A stretch of DNA of 64,000 bases from Alloascoidea africana. Lineage: Eukaryota > Ascomycota > Alloascoideomycetes > Alloascoideales > Alloascoideaceae. The notes beneath the pieces were generated by a model. That model was given only the letters and a program-made list of their open reading frames with translations, was not told the DNA's origin and made no database searches. The DNA is taken from assembly GCA_030581615.1 (NCBI GenBank), contig JAKTTT010000011.1, positions 395,127-459,126 on the forward strand, read 5' to 3'. Shown here in pieces: positions 31,612-42,650 of the stretch. Numbering within the stretch: the stretch's first letter is position 1; each line of letters begins with the position of its first letter. The translations under genes and the position numbers were made by a program.

Positions 31612-32402
31612 TGATATAATGTAAGGGTCTCCTCAACTGTCACGCCAGTCTTGAACTATACTTAAGTTTAGTGTAGAGCCGGGTACCCAAAGGCTTCAGC
31701 GTGGAATGATGGATAAAATTTCAGTGAGCACCTCTCCAAGTTCTAGATTAGATAAAAAGTCCCAAATTTGATACAGGCTTTATATGCTTCTCGTTTTACT
31801 GAACCATGTCTTAACACTACATAATTTGGAAAAGTCGTTCGCGTTCGGGTGATGGTAGAGATTTGCTGGGCCTTTTAGACTCTAAACCAATGGAAAAAAA
31901 CACGTATCTGCATTCAGATCTCTATCTGTATTTGACTGTCAGGTCTGAGAGCCCTGAAAAGAGAATCTGTACAATGTCTAGATCAGTTCAAAGAGCTTTT
32001 AGAGGTTTGTCTCAAATTTGGTCCCCTGCGGGCCATTTCAGTTGCCAGGTCAAGGTCACCCTCCGAATTAGGAAGTTAAACTTGGCCACAAGTCACACCT
32101 CGTATTAGGCTCGTAAATCTAAAACAATCCTAAACTCGCACCGCTTCTCGCCGCCTGTCTTTCTTCCTGCTATCTCTCTCATTTCTTTTTGGAATAGCTA
32201 TCTGCTTTCTGTCTTGAACCTCGATCTCTAGCATCGGAGTCGTTCCTATCCTTATAACTACTCGCCGTGTTCCTGCGGATAAATTTTCACCGCTCGCTAT
32301 TTTTAGATCTGTACTTCCGGACGGCATTCTCTCGCTTACTTTTTTCTTGTGTTGTTTAACAAACCAGGGATCAGAGGAGAAAAAACATTTAAAAGGTCAA
32401 CA
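31612..32402. other. Intergenic upstream of WSC gene
   Basis: Nearly 0.8 kb without a convincing gene. The last 200 bases are CT-rich and probably form the promoter and leader of the WSC sensor. Confidence 0.5.
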
Positions 32403-33326
32403 ATGAGTCGCTCAACGATACAACCCGAGCGTTCTGTTTCTCAGATATCGCTGTTTAAAACTCTGGTGTATGGTCTTATAGTAGCACAGGCCGTCCTGGC
32501 AGACGGCGTGTCAAAAGGATGCTTTTCAACGTTGCCTGATGGATTTCAGCTGGCACCTGCAAATAACTGGCAGTCCTCAAGAACATGTCTGGCTTCATGC
32601 TCAAGTAAGGGCCAGTCGGTTTTTGCTCTACACAACGGAAAGGACTGCTACTGCGGAGATAGCTTACCCAGTTCAGATGACGAATCGGATGGCTGCAATG
32701 TTGTATGCGCTGGATACGGTGAAGAAATGTGCGGAGGAGCAAAAGACTACAGTTTTTTCCTGACCGGAGAAGACGAGCAGTCGAGTTTATCCAGTAATTC
32801 TCCGAAATCGTCTGCTACTTCATCTACATCCACTTCTTCACCTTCTAAAACTACCAATACGGCAGAGTCAAGCGACACTGATACCAGTAGTGGGAGTCAT
32901 ACGGCATCCTCGACGAGCTCAACAAGCTCTTCTTCCTCTACATCAAAGCCCGATAAAGATAAAGACTCTGGTACTTCTTCCGGTGTCATTGCCGGAGTGG
33001 TTGTCGGCGTAGTTGGAGGAGCGGCAGCTTTAGGGGGACTCATAGCGTATCTAGTTTGGCGGAGAAGGCGCAACCATGAGTTTGACGACACTTCTCTCCA
33101 TCGATCCGGAACAAATCCCTTTTTTAGTGGTGATGACAAATACGCCAGCCCACATCTTGGTGGGCCGCTTGACTACAGTCCTAACTTTGGTGGGTCCGAT
33201 TCTCAGTACGACCAACGGTTGAATCCCGCTATGTTAGGTCGAAGAAGATTAAGTGAAGGAACTTTGGCCGATGAAGCTGATTATTCCAGAAAGATTTTAC
33301 ATGTTGCAAATCCAGATGACTTTTAA
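32403..33326 (+). CDS. WSC-domain cell-wall stress sensor (Wsc/Slg1 family)
   Basis: Plasma-membrane mechanosensor that signals through Rom2-Rho1 to the cell-wall integrity pathway. The 307-residue protein has a signal peptide (hydrophobic core about 20-33) and a WSC domain at about 38-120 with eight cysteines (40, 62, 66, 82, 84, 98, 102, 110). A Ser/Thr-rich, presumably O-mannosylated rod spans about 127-193. One membrane helix lies at about 194-219, followed by the basic stop-transfer WRRRRN. The 88-residue cytoplasmic tail contains GTNPFF and the terminal KILHVANPDDF, similar to the Rom2-binding end of yeast Wsc proteins. Which WSC paralogue it matches is not decided. The start is the first in-frame ATG before the signal peptide. 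Confidence 0.9.
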   Translation: MSRSTIQPERSVSQISLFKTLVYGLIVAQAVLADGVSKGCFSTLPDGFQLAPANNWQSSRTCLASCSSKGQSVFALHNGKDCYCGDSLPSSDDESDGCNVVCAGYGEEMCGGAKDYSFFLTGEDEQSSLSSNSPKSSATSSTSTSSPSKTTNTAESSDTDTSSGSHTASSTSSTSSSSSTSKPDKDKDSGTSSGVIAGVVVGVVGGAAALGGLIAYLVWRRRRNHEFDDTSLHRSGTNPFFSGDDKYASPHLGGPLDYSPNFGGSDSQYDQRLNPAMLGRRRLSEGTLADEADYSRKILHVANPDDF

Positions 33327-36160
33327 GGAATCTGATTACACTATTTTATCATTGCACCAGAGATGTTTTATCGAGGATAGCTTTCCATGTCTTTGATAGC
33401 TGGGAAGATATATAGCAAGTCGATTACGTGGTTTGTGCTGATTGTTGTTGCGGTTTCTTTTTTTGGTTTATTTCTAACTACGAATGTACGAGAGTATGAT
33501 TTTTATTTGGAAGCCCTTTTGTGTTCTACGGCAAGTTGAACATGCTCCTGTTTCTTCACCAGGCTTGTGTCCAACCATTGTGTGAATGTTGAGAAAGCTG
33601 ATCATTAATCATCTCTCAAAGAAGAATTGTGTTTATAACGCATTGGTGTTCCATCCGCATTAGTTTGAGATAGTTGCCTTGAAGTTAATACAGAAAGCTT
33701 TGGCATATTTTTTCATTTACTAGATGGTCATCCAGAGTTAGAAAAGAATTTATGATTTTAGAAGATGTGTAGAAAGAAACATCCAGAGTCTTCGGTGAGA
33801 GCGGCATCACAATTACATGTAGATGTTTTATTCTTTTCCAAAATACAATACTGACAAGCTGGAATTTTTTCATAAGTAATAAAGTATTATGAGCAGTTGG
33901 GGGTTTCCACTCTAGTTCATTCTATAGTTGTCAACTGGTAATACTGGTGAATCAAAGAATTTAGACCTGATGTTTTGAACAAAACTGAAATGGGATAAGC
34001 AATTGTAGAATGAGAGTCCTAGTGTGTGGATTAGTAATAGGAATATTCCGGGTTGGAATTGTAGATTATGCTCGATTAATATAGATAAACAAGTCACTGG
34101 CCGTATTAAAAACTAGCCCAATAAACTAAATGACCTCGGAAGTTTCCATAAGTTAATAGAAAGATGAAACAAAACCAGAATCAGTCAGATTAGTACAATA
34201 ACAGCGGCATGCTTAACAACCTTTGAATTTTATATTTGCCTGATAGGAGAAAGAATGTTTCCGATCAAATTCTTTCTGAATATGAAGCCTCTACAATTGG
34301 TAAAACAGATGTGCTTGTCTCTGTCTGGAATTCTTTCGGAGACAATGTGTAGAAAAACAAGGTGAAGAAAGCCAAATGATATACTATCAGTCTGACTTCA
34401 AGATAATTGAGCACAGTGACACTTATAGATATAACTAACGGTTCTTTTTTGTTTTGGAAATGGCTGTATTGTTTTGAATGGCCAATTCTTTTATCTTCAG
34501 GCACGCTTTCATTTCATGGTTTCTGTGATTTGTCATATAGTTCTGGCTTGTGAAGAAAGATCGCCAAACCATTCTATGTGTGGTTAAAAAGATCGCATAT
34601 AAATTGATCACAAATTCGTCCCTTCATTTAATTCTGTTTGCCTACAAAACAGTTTCGATAATCTTTGAAATGTCCACTATCTATTAAACGCCAAATAATA
34701 TTGCCAAAAAGGCTCGACTGAATTCTGATCTGATGATGACAAATCATGTAAGCGAACGAACGGTTTTCATTGCTGAACTGTCAGCATGCCCCTTCTTCCG
34801 CTTCTGTTCCATTAGACAACTCACAATTCGTTCTCCAACTTTCAGTATCGATCATCTTTGTGTATTGCATTCTAATCGAATCGAAATCTAGTTTGGCCCC
34901 AAAGCAAAACTGCTGCTATTTTTTACTACTATCACTTATGGAATTTTTGCTTAGTTTGTCTTCCCTTCGTAACCATAGTTTATCACTTTCTTTTTTAAAC
35001 TAGTTTTTCTGTGCATCTGAGTTTGCCTTGCCAGGACCATGTCTCATAGTCTTTTTTCCCTTTTATTCCAGCTTTCATAGGGCTGAGCTTAAAAAAAAAA
35101 TCCAACGGTCGAGATCAATAAATTCTAGTTATTATCCTCAGTTAGTGGATTTGTTGCTTAACGAGCATTGAAGAGCACCAAATTGTTCCTGGCTGGGACT
35201 CGGGTAAAGCCGAGCCGAACAATGCAAACTCTTTTCATAGAAATTCAGCAGCAACTTCCTAAATTCACGAGCTTTTGACTTCCTACAATCCCTTATAAAA
35301 CATATCATAGCTTGTAGATGCTCCATGTGTATCAATTGCTCGATGTAACATTATATGCCAAACACTTTTCTTTCCGTAGTTGTAGCCGCGTCGCGCGGCC
35401 AGAATGACAGGTGCATGAGAACCGTCTAAACTAAAAAAAAAAAGGCCATGTCAACACTGGCTCCTCTAGGGCCAAAATGCTTTCAAAACATTCTAAAACA
35501 TCATACATTAAAAATTGAATCCTTCATTTATTTCTTAAATGAGTTTAAACTTTGAATTTTTTGATTTTCTTGGACTCAAAGGATGTCAATTTGGCTAAGG
35601 ACGATTGACGAGGCGAATTGTCTCACTTGTCAATACTGTGTCTCTCAATGCTTAACTTAAATAAATTTGTATCCAGTTAAAAAGTCGGAGTTGCCAAGGC
35701 AAGTCAGCCTGACAAAGACAAGAAGGAGAATAGGTCGTTGAGTTATGGCGTATGTCATCAAGTGGATTTCCGTGGAGACTTGGCGGCTAACTAGATCGCA
35801 ATTTGCATGCGCGTAGTAAGCAAGATTCTCCTACGAGATCTAAAAAAGTGGTGTGCAGGACAATTAGATACTGTCAATTGACTATCTGTCACTACATCTC
35901 TCTCTAAATGTTCTTACTTAAAAAATTTCCTCTTCGCCTTATAACATTTCTTTTCTTCTCATTTTCACAACAGTTTCACAACAGTTTCACAAGTGGTGGC
36001 GATTCGTTCAAGTTCGCTACGTAGCGCTATTGATTGCCTCCTAAACTCAAATCCCGAAGCAGACTTGGCTAGGGCGTTCCCGTTCTTTGAAAGGCAGAAT
36101 CTCCGATGAAATAGTCGCCAATAGGATTCGTGCTGGAGAAAAAACAGATAGTAGTTCAAC
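33327..36160. other. Intergenic, 2.8 kb, WSC 3' / FRE-like 5'
   Basis: AT-rich with only short, unrecognisable frames on both strands. Just upstream of the reductase a 12-bp unit (TTTCACAACAGT) is repeated near 35960-35990. No RNA gene was recognised. The reductase promoter should be here. Confidence 0.5.
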
Positions 36161-38200
36161 ATGACTATTCCACTCTCTAAACAGTTTCAAGCCGAACAGG
36201 CTATGAACGCAAGGTACTCATGGGGTTTGATAGCATTCACAATTCTTCTTTGCATGGTTTACGGGGGTATCTTTCACAAGTTAAATGCCATACTACGATC
36301 AAAAAGAGATCCAGAAACTGGTCAGATATACAAAAGATACTTTCGAATTAATATGTGGCTGGAGTACTTTAACTCCTGTGTCGCTATTCAGATCCCATTC
36401 CACAATGATCCAGTACTGTTCCAACCCTCTCTTATCTTCTTGGCGGTGGCGTATCTTGCAATAAACATTGTATTCATTGAGGCTGAAACGGAAAGAATCA
36501 CATATCAGCCGCGCTGGTATATCATAGCAAAGCGTATTGGAATCATGACAAATGCAAACTATGTTGTTTGTTACTTGTTTGTATTAAAACACAACCCAGT
36601 GGGCTATTTAACGGGACTTGCTCAAGATAAGGTGAACATCATACATCGATGGCTAGGCAGATGGGTCTGGCTACTAATGTGTATTCACATCTATTTCGCA
36701 AGTCGATTCTGGATAAACCTGAAAATGTGGATTATGCTGGAGATTCCACCCCAGTATTTTGCAATGGTTGCAACAATAGGAATGACGATAATTACGTGGG
36801 CTGGAACAGGGGAAATTAGAAAATGGGCATACGAATGCTTTTTATTCCACCATCGATTTTTTGCCTTTTTTACCGTGCTTTTTGCTATTTTCCACAATTC
36901 CAAGGGAAGAGCACTTTTAATTGTTGGAATTCATATCTTGGTTATTGACCATGTCATTGGAACGTTCAAGGTGATGATACACAAGAACTGGTCCCCTACA
37001 AAAGGCATCTCAGACTGTACTATTCTGGATAGGGATACCATTACTGTGGACATTCCTCTTTCCCAAATATCACTATCAGATAAAGTTTTAAATTGGAAGA
37101 TTTTTGACAAGATGGGAAACTTTGGAAAAATAGTTCAAAAGTACCTGGCTCTTGTTGTGCCAACCATTGGAACATGGAAAGCTGGGCAACATGTTTTTTT
37201 ACAAGTAAAGTCAACAGGACGGTTACAATGGCATCCTTTTACAATAGGAAGCATATCTGAAACCGGAGTAATGCATTTATTGATTAAAACTCGAAGAGGC
37301 TTCACAAGAACATTGGCAAAGAACATTCAAAAACAAATAATTGAAAACGCCGAGGGCAATACAAACGACACAGATGGGTGTCAAAAAGCAAAATTCCTGG
37401 CCAAAATACACGGTCCATATGGAGGCGAGTATCTTCCCTTGATCACTTTTGACACGGCCCTGTTCATCGGGGGAGGTTCTGGTGCCTCGTTTACACTCCC
37501 TGTATGTATAGATTTATTGTCCAAAATCAAAGCTCGCAACGAGTCTGAGGATTATCTAGGGCGACCAAAAAGAGCCAGAGTTAAATATATTTGGGTTATA
37601 CAGCGTTTGAAGAATATAAGCTGGTATGAAGATGAGCTGAAGCAGCTGTATGAGTACAACGACGTTTGCGATTTAGAGGTGGAATTTTATATAACCAGAG
37701 AGCACCTCCAGAAAGAAAACAAGGATACCAGAGACACTCTTGTTGAAAGCAGAACTGCAGTTGTTCCTGCTCTCGAGGACATCACTTCTGGAGTGTTCAT
37801 TGAGGAAGACCACGATGACACTTTGTTAAGGTGTTCTTCAAGCCATTCAAACGCAGCAGATCGCAGAAAGGAATTTGAGGATAAACACATAAAGACTCTT
37901 TCTCAATCCTATAGGTCTTGTTTAAGAGTATCTTTCAATTCTGGAGATAATAGCCGACCAAGCTCTGTTTTAAGTCTAGTTGACGACGGGCTAATAAAAG
38001 CAAACTATCGGCGACCGCGCATAGCAGATATAGTACACGAAGAAGCATCTTTATTGGATTGTGAAAAGAATCAGCTTTCCTTGTCGGTGTTATCTTGTGG
38101 ACCTGTTGCTCTAACGAACGAGGTACGAATGGCATGCCAAACGGAGAGATGGGGCAAACGAGGCCCAGATATTTATTGTTATAGTGAGAAATACGAATAG
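36161..38200 (+). CDS. Ferric/cupric reductase or NADPH-oxidase-like flavocytochrome (FRE family)
   Basis: Transfers electrons from NADPH through FAD and two haems across a membrane. The 679-residue protein has an N-terminal helix, then a ferric-reductase transmembrane domain with two His pairs of identical spacing: His162/His176 in HRWLGRWVWLLMCIH, and His231/His245. FAD-binding HPFTIGS follows near residue 365, then GPYGG, the NADPH-binding GGGSGASFTLP, and the terminal SCGPVALTNEVR. A hydrophilic insert of about 130 residues separates the NAD-binding halves. It lacks a clear cleaved signal peptide and resembles the shorter Fre7/Fre8/Aim14-like members, so iron, copper or superoxide production cannot be told apart from sequence. 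No intron. Confidence 0.87.
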   Translation: MTIPLSKQFQAEQAMNARYSWGLIAFTILLCMVYGGIFHKLNAILRSKRDPETGQIYKRYFRINMWLEYFNSCVAIQIPFHNDPVLFQPSLIFLAVAYLAINIVFIEAETERITYQPRWYIIAKRIGIMTNANYVVCYLFVLKHNPVGYLTGLAQDKVNIIHRWLGRWVWLLMCIHIYFASRFWINLKMWIMLEIPPQYFAMVATIGMTIITWAGTGEIRKWAYECFLFHHRFFAFFTVLFAIFHNSKGRALLIVGIHILVIDHVIGTFKVMIHKNWSPTKGISDCTILDRDTITVDIPLSQISLSDKVLNWKIFDKMGNFGKIVQKYLALVVPTIGTWKAGQHVFLQVKSTGRLQWHPFTIGSISETGVMHLLIKTRRGFTRTLAKNIQKQIIENAEGNTNDTDGCQKAKFLAKIHGPYGGEYLPLITFDTALFIGGGSGASFTLPVCIDLLSKIKARNESEDYLGRPKRARVKYIWVIQRLKNISWYEDELKQLYEYNDVCDLEVEFYITREHLQKENKDTRDTLVESRTAVVPALEDITSGVFIEEDHDDTLLRCSSSHSNAADRRKEFEDKHIKTLSQSYRSCLRVSFNSGDNSRPSSVLSLVDDGLIKANYRRPRIADIVHEEASLLDCEKNQLSLSVLSCGPVALTNEVRMACQTERWGKRGPDIYCYSEKYE

Positions 38201-39877
38201 ATCAGGCTTGAAAGTCAGAACTTGATTTCGCAACATCTTTTCATAATAATTAAAGATTTCAATTAATAGAGTAGCGAATTACTTGTAGAGTATATTGATG
38301 ATGGTTAAGTTAATTTGTTTCTGCATGCTTGGACTTGCTTTCTGATGTATCCACAAATTCAGCACTCAATTTATCCTTTCATTATTATTATATCTAATGG
38401 AATCTGAAAATGAATATAGAGAGCTGATGCATATAGTTAACAGTTGAGATATTGGAATAATGTCCAGCTTTTGCTTTCAAAGTTATTATTAGAAAACACA
38501 TGAACTATGCTGTTTTCTTTGCCTATGTCCTACTTTGAGCAAATCTTTTAAAAAAACTCTAAAAGATTGCTCGTTGATGGTTCGAATTTAAAGGAGATGC
38601 TCATTGCGAATCAAGCGTGGTATGTATCTTAAGCACAGAAACAAACGATATACAGAAACAAAAATCATTTCAGATCGCTTACTACAATTGACCGATGTAA
38701 CATCAATGAACTTGTCATATCTACTTCAAGATAAACCCTTGCTTGGGGGCGCAATTGGCGTTGTTGCGAGGGAAGTCAGCTACCTTTTACCAACACAAAC
38801 ATTATTGCGAAAGATGTGTCCCCACCATATTTTGAGAGCATTGCTACTACCTCCCCCACAATAAGCTAAGAACTTAGAAAAAGCGTTTGAACCAGATTGA
38901 ATTGATATTTGCGAAAGACTTTTTCTCGTAGGATGACACATTCAATTACATATAATCCGCATTTTTGGACTATTCCAGGTGCCGACATTTGAGCCGAATC
39001 AAGCTCTGGATATGACGACGGGATAGAACGTGGATGACCTACTTTTTTACTTCCTTCCTTCCGTGCATTCTCTCGCCCACGGCCAAACAGATAGACGGAC
39101 ACGCACGCGATGCTTTAAATACCCAACGGTTAGGTTCTAAAATCATCGCCATTTGGGGGGAAATGTGATGAGAAAGACAATCAACTGGAACTGAGATGAA
39201 ATAGGAACCATGGAACCTGCCGATTGTTACGTGGAGGATGCATTTAAGATTCTATTCAGAGCCATGCTTTTTCATACCGTCATCACAGAATACAATCGGA
39301 CGGTGATGACTATGTGAAACGTCTGCCTGTGGTTTTGAATTATACATTCTGGATTGACATCAAGCGGGATGCACTTGTTTAGTGGTCTGCGAAGCCCATC
39401 GATGATCAGAACACGGTCACGAACACAGGCGTCAGTGCCCACACCCCGAAGACTGGGTTTGGGAACCTCTATCACTAGTTGATTGCGGGCGAGCGACTCT
39501 TGTGGTAATGTGGCGGCGGTGGGCTGATGATTTGATCTCATCTGGCGTACCCGAATCAGTCAGCAGCGTAGAGAGAGATAAAGGCGAAGTTTATCCGAGA
39601 TCAATGCCGCCTTTCGCCAAACAATCTCAACATCTCAAGCCCTGCGATGAGATGAGTCTAGTCGTTTTAGAGTGCTACTACATGCCAGGATAACTGAATT
39701 GCCGAGTTGTGCCTACTAACAGAGTTCTCATTACGATCATACTAGCGCCGTTTCTCTTACACTATAGCCAACAGTGGATCTTTTCTCCATCCTCTACTGT
39801 ACAAAACACAAGGTAAACAAGTCAATGATTCCTGCCGCTTATCTCATCTCATCTCATCGCATCGCATCCCTTCAATG

Positions 39878-39885
39878 TGACGTCA
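39878..39885. promoter_or_regulatory. CRE-like palindrome TGACGTCA
   Basis: Perfect ATF/CREB (Sko1/Aca-type) site in gene-poor DNA. No adjacent gene is recognised, so a role is uncertain. Confidence 0.3.
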
Positions 39886-40754
39886 TCAGGTCAAAATGAT
39901 ATGTATTGGCCTGAACTGGCTTCTCACTGGAGTGACATGATCATTTTCTGAAGTCCCGAAAGCGGCAGCAGTCCTAAGCCGGCAAAGAGCCCGCTACCGC
40001 GATCACTGCCCTAAATATTAGTCAAGTTCAGACGGCGATCATTTAATTCAAGCACAAGCGGTCTGGTTTGTCTGATTTCCCCCGCGCTTTGATTTGTTTC
40101 GGCTAAATGGTACTTTACTTTACCATGGCGATGTGTGATTGACGATATCGTGTAGAATTGAGCGTGTTTTGTAGAGTATGGTCACGGTTAAGTAGCAACC
40201 AGGAATAATGCCCCTGCTCCTGTTCCTGTCTACGGCCACTTACCTGTTTCTTCTTTTCCTTTATTATTATTGTCTGCTAGACCACCTTGCAATGAGACAA
40301 ATCCTTGGAAGATTGAAACGCCAATTGCCACAAATTAGGGATTCCGCCTCAAGGGTTCGGTCTAGCTTATTGTTGTTTGTAGCCTTGATCGATTGATCAA
40401 TTATTCAGAAAACAATACATACAATAAGGAGCGTAAGTGAGTAGTGATACGCTTACTTGTGTTCTGGTCAGTTTGTAAATTTTTGATCCCATCTTGTGAT
40501 TCCTATTCCACCCGCCTGCGCGCTGCTCGATCATCTACTTTTTTTAGGATTAAACGAGAAGAGACTAGCCTGTATATATTTTTTTGGATTCTTAGTTCTC
40601 CAAAGACGCCAAATCCATGGGTTTCAATTCCACTTTTCCCTTCTCTCAATTGCAATTGCAATTCCAAATCTCAATTTTCAAGGTCTGTAGGCTTGCTTCT
40701 CTACAACAAACATCTAACGAGGATGTTACTACATAGGACTTTAATATAGAAGCA

Positions 40755-40781
40755 ACACACACACACACACACACACACACA
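40755..40781. repeat. (AC)n microsatellite
   Basis: 27 nt of perfect AC dinucleotide repeat in non-coding DNA. Confidence 0.95.
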
Positions 40782-40955
40782 AATGGAATGTTAACCAAGA
40801 AGATGCAATGTACTGTGCTATGTCTGCGAAGAGCCACGATCCGATACGAAACTATGTCAAATCAAATCGTTCTGAAATGGCACAATCATATCCAGCCACA
40901 CGCCATCAACAACCATCATAAAGGGAAGGACGAATTGGTGAGCTCAAGCCTAGGT

Positions 40956-41010
40956 TTGAATTGAAACAAATTGAATTGAATTGAATTGAAATGAATTGAA
41001 TTGAATTGAT
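40956..41010. repeat. (TTGAA)n pentanucleotide repeat
   Basis: About ten mostly perfect TTGAA units with two interruptions. On the minus strand it would encode an Asn/Gln/Phe/Ile/Ser-rich peptide if transcribed and open. Confidence 0.85.
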
Positions 41011-41074
41011 TCAACCAGGATTGGCCCAAGAGCCATATAGAGTCCTCGCATTTTTGCAAATTTGGGGAATACTG

Positions 41075-41179
41075 CCTGAATCGAGTTAGAACGCTAATCA
41101 GCACCAAAGCTTTTGCTTGTTGGGCCCACTTACATGAATATGTCCGGTGACGGCGTTGATGACGACGACGACGATGGTG
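41075..41179 (-). other. Candidate spliced segment (46-nt exon and 58-nt intron)
   Basis: On the minus strand a branch-like TGCTAAC and acceptor AATCAG precede a 46-nt segment (41179-41134). Donor GTAAGT starts at 41133 and a 58-nt intron (41133-41076) contains TTCTAACTC 10-15 nt before its CAG. Two frames stay open across the junction, one of them hydrophobic before the junction (YYWLVISTIVVVVINAV, counting bases 5' of the acceptor). No family was recognised and no start exon was found. Confidence 0.28.
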
Positions 41180-42290
41180 CTGATTACAAGCCAGTAATAA
41201 CAGTTAGCAGTAGAACCCTGGGTTTATGGGTATAGGTCTACCCTAGTTTAGCCGGGTCCGGCTACGGCCGTATCCGCGTCCAGAACCGTTAGGGTGGGGA
41301 CAACAAAAGTTGCCTGGATGATCTGCTAATGCAAACCCGTTATCTAGAAGCATTTGAATTCTGGTGATAGCTACAACAAATCTTGCGTTCAAAATCATCA
41401 ACCAGAAATATCCTGTTACGCTGTTTTCAATACTCTCAAGGGCACTCAACTCAGCCCAATGAATGTATGAAAAGACAGGAAACAATCAACCACTTTCGGG
41501 AGGTTTTTCTTGGGAAAAGAGGGAAAATGGACCGTGGGAAACATAGGACTTAACCAATTCTGTCATCCAAATCACAGCCAAAAATAAATAAATAAAAATT
41601 ACATAATGACGGCCTGGCTAGAAGTTATCTATCGACCGTGATCATTGCTGATGATCATGGGAAGGACCTGGGGCAACACCCATACACCCGCGATGCTAGG
41701 ACAAGGTAATTTTTTTTTAGAATCTTCGGATTCCACAAAGTGTCCCCACACTCCAAGGTCATCGTTCAAGACCAACAGAATTGATTTGCTTTAGAAATTT
41801 TACATACAGATTAATTGTTCTTAATTAAACCATTTTTTTGTCAACATTTCTGACCACAATTTTCATTTCATCTTCAGTCTTATCTAAAAGCACAGATATA
41901 GTGTACATAACGATTAGTTCACTTTTTATACCATATAACCAACGTTAGCTTAACTCAAGATACAAAACTGAATTAAAAAAAGACAGGAATTAACCAAAGA
42001 TTAGTCATAGTGATACCAAATAAGGACAGAATAATATAATAAAGTAGATTCTGTTGAAGTAGAAATACCCTGAAATAACCACCAAAAGCAGTGCAAAAAA
42101 CCATAATAATAGTAATAGTGTTCTGAGATATCAAATAAGGATGTGCTTCAAAAAAAAATCTCATAAAGTACGATAATGATGACGATGATAGAGAAGATAA
42201 ATGTAACGATCATGAGTACACAATAGAAGGACCAAAACAGATATCCTTCCAGAATTAGCGTTTCGCAAACCAACTCAACAGAAATAAAAA

Positions 42291-42291
<1 letters not shown>

Positions 42292-42322
<31 letters not shown>
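42292..42322. repeat. (AAT)n microsatellite
   Basis: About ten AAT units in non-coding DNA downstream of the SWIRM gene. Confidence 0.9.
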
Positions 42323-42650
42323 TGCTCCGATAAACGTGGAAATCTGCCAGGTGAGTTCAAGAAAAAAAAAAAGCCCCTTTATCTTTTTTGTTTTTAGTTC
42401 CTTGGTAGCAGCAGTAAGTTCCAATTTCTCCCAACGTTTGTCCCTTGTTTGATCCCAATATACGTAACATTTTCTTCGTCTGCTTTACACGGTGTGAAAA
42501 AATAGTAAAAAAAAAAAAGAGTTGCAGAGTGAATGCCAATAGACAGAGTTCCTGAAAAAGACCAAAATCAATACAAATAGCAATAGGAGCCCATAATAAC
42601 AAAGTCAAACAATAGTGTCGATACAAAAATAATAAGAAAAAAGCAGTGAA

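Larger units (their letters stand above)
38201..42650. other. 4.45-kb gene-poor region
   Basis: Between the 3' end of the FRE-like gene and the 3' end of the SWIRM gene. It contains microsatellites (40755-40781, 40956-41010, 42292-42322), a CRE-like palindrome at 39878-39885, and minus-strand splice-like signals near 41.0-41.2 kb. No frame matches a known protein. The part near 42.0-42.6 kb is T-rich on the minus strand and gives spurious hydrophobic frames. Confidence 0.5.

Noticed and set aside
36000-36160. Minus-strand frame just upstream of the FRE-like gene
   Set aside because: It overlaps the presumed promoter and leader, lacks homology and is short.
41973-42360. Two overlapping hydrophobic minus-strand frames separated by a T9 run, suggesting a frameshifted membrane protein
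   Set aside because: Most of the hydrophobicity comes from AAT/ATC-type low-complexity DNA and T-rich 3' sequence; no conserved motif.
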